From assembly GCA_029881015.1 (NCBI GenBank), contig JAOUNK010000125.1, positions 1-8,826 of the forward strand: 8,826 bases of DNA, written 5' to 3'. The stretch's first letter is position 1. Every line of letters starts with the position of its first letter. Positions 6,668-8,826 of the stretch are shown here, piece by piece. The notes below the pieces were generated by a model that saw only the letters and a list, made by a program, of their open reading frames with translations, did not search any database and was not told where the DNA came from. Both the position numbers and the translations under genes were made by a program. Origin of the DNA: Gammaproteobacteria bacterium. Lineage in GTDB: Bacteria > Pseudomonadota > Gammaproteobacteria > Steroidobacterales > Woeseiaceae.

Positions 6668-8398
6668 ATGACACTTCAAACAACAACGTACCTGATAGTC
6701 GGTTTCACGTTCGCGATTTACATTGGCATTGCCATCTGGGCGCGTGCCGGAACGACCAAGGACTTTTATGTCGCCGGCGGCGGCGTCAACCCGATCGCAA
6801 ACGGCATGGCGACAGCCGCAGACTGGATGTCCGCTGCTTCGTTTATCTCGATGGCCGGCCTGATTGCATTCATGGGTTACGGCGGTTCGGTATTCCTGAT
6901 GGGCTGGACCGGCGGTTACGTACTGCTGGCCATGCTGCTTGCGCCCTACCTGCGCAAGTTCGGCAAGTTCACGGTTCCCGAGTTCATCGGCGATCGCTAC
7001 TACTCGAAGGCTGCCCGCATCGTTGCGGTGATCTGCCTGATTGTCGCCTCGGTGACCTACGTAATCGGACAGATGAAAGGCATCGGTGTCGCGTTCTCGC
7101 GTTTCCTCGAGGTTGACTACGATGTTGGCCTCGTTATCGGCATGGGTATCGTATTTGTCTACGCGGTTATGGGCGGTATGAAGGGCATTACGTACACGCA
7201 GATTGCGCAGTACTGCGTGTTGATTCTCGCTTATACGATTCCGGCTATCTTCATCTCGCTGAACCTGACCGGCAACCCGATTCCGCAGCTCGGCCTCGGG
7301 TCCACGATGGCCGGCACCGATGTCTTCCTGCTCGACCGACTGGATATGGTGCTGCGAGACCTTGGCTTCCTCGAATACACGACGAACGTCAGGCTAAGTA
7401 CGACAAACATGTTCATGTACACGCTGTCGCTGATGATCGGTACTGCCGGTCTGCCGCATGTCATCATTCGCTTCTTCACCGTTCCCAAAGTGAAAGATGC
7501 TCGCAGTTCGGCCGGCTGGGCACTCGTGTTCATCGCGATCCTGTATACGACGGCACCGTCTGTTGCAGCCATGGCACGTCTGAACCTGATCGAGACGATC
7601 GAACCGGCGCCCGGTGAGTACATGGTCTACGAGGAACGTCCGAACTGGATCAAGAACTGGGAGGCTACTGGACTGCTGGCGTTCGAGGACAAGAATGGCG
7701 ACGGCAGGATTCAGTACTCGGCTGACGCTGCAACGAACGAGATGGTCACGGTCGACCGTGACATCATGGTGCTGGCGAATCCGGAAATCGCGGGCTTGCC
7801 GAACTGGGTGATCGCGCTTGTTGCCGCTGGTGGACTGGCAGCGGCGCTATCCACGGCAGCCGGCCTGCTGCTCGCGATATCCTCGGCCATATCCCATGAC
7901 CTGCTCAAGGGCGTCTTCAAGCCCGAGATCACGGAGCAACAGGAACTCCTCGCAAGTCGTGTGGCGATGGCTGGTGCAATCCTGCTGGCCGGTTACCTGG
8001 GATTCAATCCACCGGACTTCGCCGCGGGAACAGTGGCGCTCGCCTTTGGGCTCGCCGCATCGTCGATCTTCCCGGCGCTGATGCTCGGCATCTTCTACAA
8101 ACGCATGAACAAGGAAGGTGCTATCGCGGGTATGGTGGCAGGCCTTGGTGTCACGCTGCTGTATGTATTCCAGCACAAGGGCATCATGTTTATCCAGAGC
8201 ACTTCGTACCTGGGCGACATGTCGGAGAACTGGTTCTTCGGCATCGAGCCGAATGCCTTCGGCGCTGTCGGTGCCATGGTCAACTTTGCAGTCGCCTTTG
8301 CAGTTTCGAGGGTGACGGCAGCACCGCCGCAGGAAATCATCGACCTCGTCGAGCACATCCGCGTGCCGTCAGGCGCAGGTGCCGCTTCATCCCATTGA
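6668..8398 (+). CDS. Sodium:solute symporter, VC_2705 subfamily (SSS/SLC5)
   Basis: A 576-residue multi-pass inner-membrane Na+-coupled transporter with LeuT-fold SSS features. These include VYAVMGGMKGITYTQIAQY in the middle of the N-terminal half, LSTAAGLLL with Ser395/Thr396 (the Na2-site pair in characterised SSS members) and FGLAASSIFPALMLGIFYKR toward the C-terminus. Between about 325 and 378 lies a hydrophilic insert with a Ca2+-loop-like DKNGDGRIQY at 341-350. Pairing with DUF4212 and the overall sequence place it in the VC_2705 subfamily rather than with ActP/YjcG itself. The ribosome site GGGGAA overlaps the end of the small-subunit gene. A strong terminator closes the operon. The substrate is unproven; CrbS/CrbR-like neighbours make acetate or another short monocarboxylate the best inference. 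Length is in the normal range and the frame is intact. Confidence 0.95.
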   Translation: MTLQTTTYLIVGFTFAIYIGIAIWARAGTTKDFYVAGGGVNPIANGMATAADWMSAASFISMAGLIAFMGYGGSVFLMGWTGGYVLLAMLLAPYLRKFGKFTVPEFIGDRYYSKAARIVAVICLIVASVTYVIGQMKGIGVAFSRFLEVDYDVGLVIGMGIVFVYAVMGGMKGITYTQIAQYCVLILAYTIPAIFISLNLTGNPIPQLGLGSTMAGTDVFLLDRLDMVLRDLGFLEYTTNVRLSTTNMFMYTLSLMIGTAGLPHVIIRFFTVPKVKDARSSAGWALVFIAILYTTAPSVAAMARLNLIETIEPAPGEYMVYEERPNWIKNWEATGLLAFEDKNGDGRIQYSADAATNEMVTVDRDIMVLANPEIAGLPNWVIALVAAGGLAAALSTAAGLLLAISSAISHDLLKGVFKPEITEQQELLASRVAMAGAILLAGYLGFNPPDFAAGTVALAFGLAASSIFPALMLGIFYKRMNKEGAIAGMVAGLGVTLLYVFQHKGIMFIQSTSYLGDMSENWFFGIEPNAFGAVGAMVNFAVAFAVSRVTAAPPQEIIDLVEHIRVPSGAGAASSH

Positions 8399-8417
8399 TT
8401 CCCTTGAATCAGCCTGG

Positions 8418-8447
8418 AGGGGGGTCATCTCGACCCCCCTTTTTTTT
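8418..8447 (+). terminator. Intrinsic terminator of the DUF4212/symporter operon
   Basis: A perfect 9-bp stem, AGGGGGGTC (8418-8426) with GACCCCCCT (8432-8440), has a 5-nt loop and a run of eight T (8440-8447). It begins 20 nt after the symporter stop. A smaller perfect hairpin, TGATTC (8396-8401) with GAATCA (8406-8411), overlaps the stop codon and precedes it. Confidence 0.95.
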
Positions 8448-8465
8448 ATACGGTAGACTACGAGC

Positions 8466-8826
8466 ATGTTCACCAACAAACACGTTGTCGTCGCCATGCT
8501 GGTGGCGCCCGTACTCGCCATCATGGCGTGGTTCGCTATTGACTACTTTATTGCGGAGCGACCACACGCGGCGAAAAAAGGGGCGGCCTATACCCTCATC
8601 GCGAAATCGAATTGCCGCTATGACAGCGGGCAGTGCGACCTGGAGAATTCGGACTTCAAGCTGAGCATTCGACCGACATCAATTACGCAAAGCTCAGTCC
8701 AGCTTGAAATGACGTCTGCCTTCCCGCTGCAGAGCGCAACGCTCGGGCTCGTCAATGACGGAGTTCCTGCGGCGCCATCACCCATGTCAGCCACGACGGA
8801 TGAGTCACTGCACTGGACGGCGCGGA
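8466..8826 (+). CDS. Uncharacterised membrane-anchored protein, N-terminal part, cut by window edge
   Basis: An open frame from ATG 8466 runs to the edge (120 codons). Residues about 7-30 (VVVAMLVAPVLAIMAWFAID) form one membrane anchor. ERPHAAKKGAAYTLIAKSNCRY follows across residues 31-52, and the remainder looks like a small soluble beta-rich domain, probably periplasmic. Cys50 and Cys57 (C-x6-C) could form a disulfide. I do not recognise a named family; I have the impression that similar small proteins accompany DUF4212/symporter loci in other marine gammaproteobacteria, but this is memory, not a search. The gene starts only 18 nt after the terminator's T-run and has a poor ribosome site (ACGAG), so how it is transcribed is unclear. 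A role in the same transport system is guilt by association only. Confidence 0.7.
   Translation, partial: MFTNKHVVVAMLVAPVLAIMAWFAIDYFIAERPHAAKKGAAYTLIAKSNCRYDSGQCDLENSDFKLSIRPTSITQSSVQLEMTSAFPLQSATLGLVNDGVPAAPSPMSATTDESLHWTAR

Noticed and set aside
6296..6679. A 127-codon minus-strand frame over the DUF4212 gene
   Set aside because: It is antisense to a recognised gene and occupies the control region; the protein is not family-like.
8395..8664. An 89-codon plus-strand frame across the terminator
   Set aside because: It translates through the intrinsic terminator and overlaps, out of frame, the better-supported membrane protein starting at 8466.
1..8826. Mobile elements, CRISPR arrays, tRNA, rRNA, riboswitches
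   Set aside because: I found no terminal inverted repeats, transposase-like or integrase-like frames, regularly spaced direct repeats, or recognisable RNA genes. The gaps are short and accounted for by promoters and terminators.

Overview
The window (about 58-60% GC by eye) reads as chromosomal DNA of a gammaproteobacterium, probably marine. The evidence is the family content: a CrbS/CrbR-type two-component pair, a VC_2705-type sodium:solute symporter with its DUF4212 small subunit, a DcaP-like porin and a CNMP-CBS-DUF294 protein, a set that recurs in Vibrio, Shewanella, Pseudomonas and relatives. The exact lineage cannot be read from the sequence. I see no mobile element, CRISPR array, tRNA or rRNA, and no sign of recent transfer.

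Layout. Positions 1-531 (minus) hold the N-terminal 177 residues of a CNMP/CBS (DUF294-type) protein that runs off the left edge. A hairpin at 561-600 separates it from a DcaP-like outer-membrane porin (629-1927, minus). The porin is divergent from a NarL/FixJ-type response regulator resembling CrbR/ErdR (2081-2770, plus; GTG start). That gene meets, tail to tail with a 24-bp overlap, a very large hybrid kinase resembling CrbS/MxtR (2747-6271, minus; TTG start). The kinase consists of an SLC5-like transporter domain, STAC, PAS, HisKA/HATPase and a receiver. A 129-bp control region separates the kinase from a rightward operon: DUF4212 small subunit (6401-6658) and sodium:solute symporter (6668-8398). 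A strong intrinsic terminator (8418-8447) follows, then the start of a small membrane-anchored protein of unknown function (8466 to the right edge).

How it may work together. CrbS/CrbR homologues control acetyl-CoA synthetase and acetate use in Vibrio and Pseudomonas. The inferred model is a self-contained module for sensing and importing a short carboxylate, acetate being the leading guess. The porin would admit the substrate through the outer membrane and the DUF4212/SSS pair would drive Na+-coupled uptake. The transporter-fused kinase would sense the substrate or its flux and signal to the LuxR-type regulator. The CNMP/CBS protein would add a nucleotide-responsive layer. The protein families are well supported; substrate and circuit are inference.

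Nothing here is a clearly new system. The points most worth a second look are the linkage of porin, regulator, sensor and transporter in one locus, the convergent overlap of the two regulatory genes, the divergence at a sodium-site position between the sensor's and the transporter's SLC5 domains, and the Ca2+-loop-like insert in the symporter.
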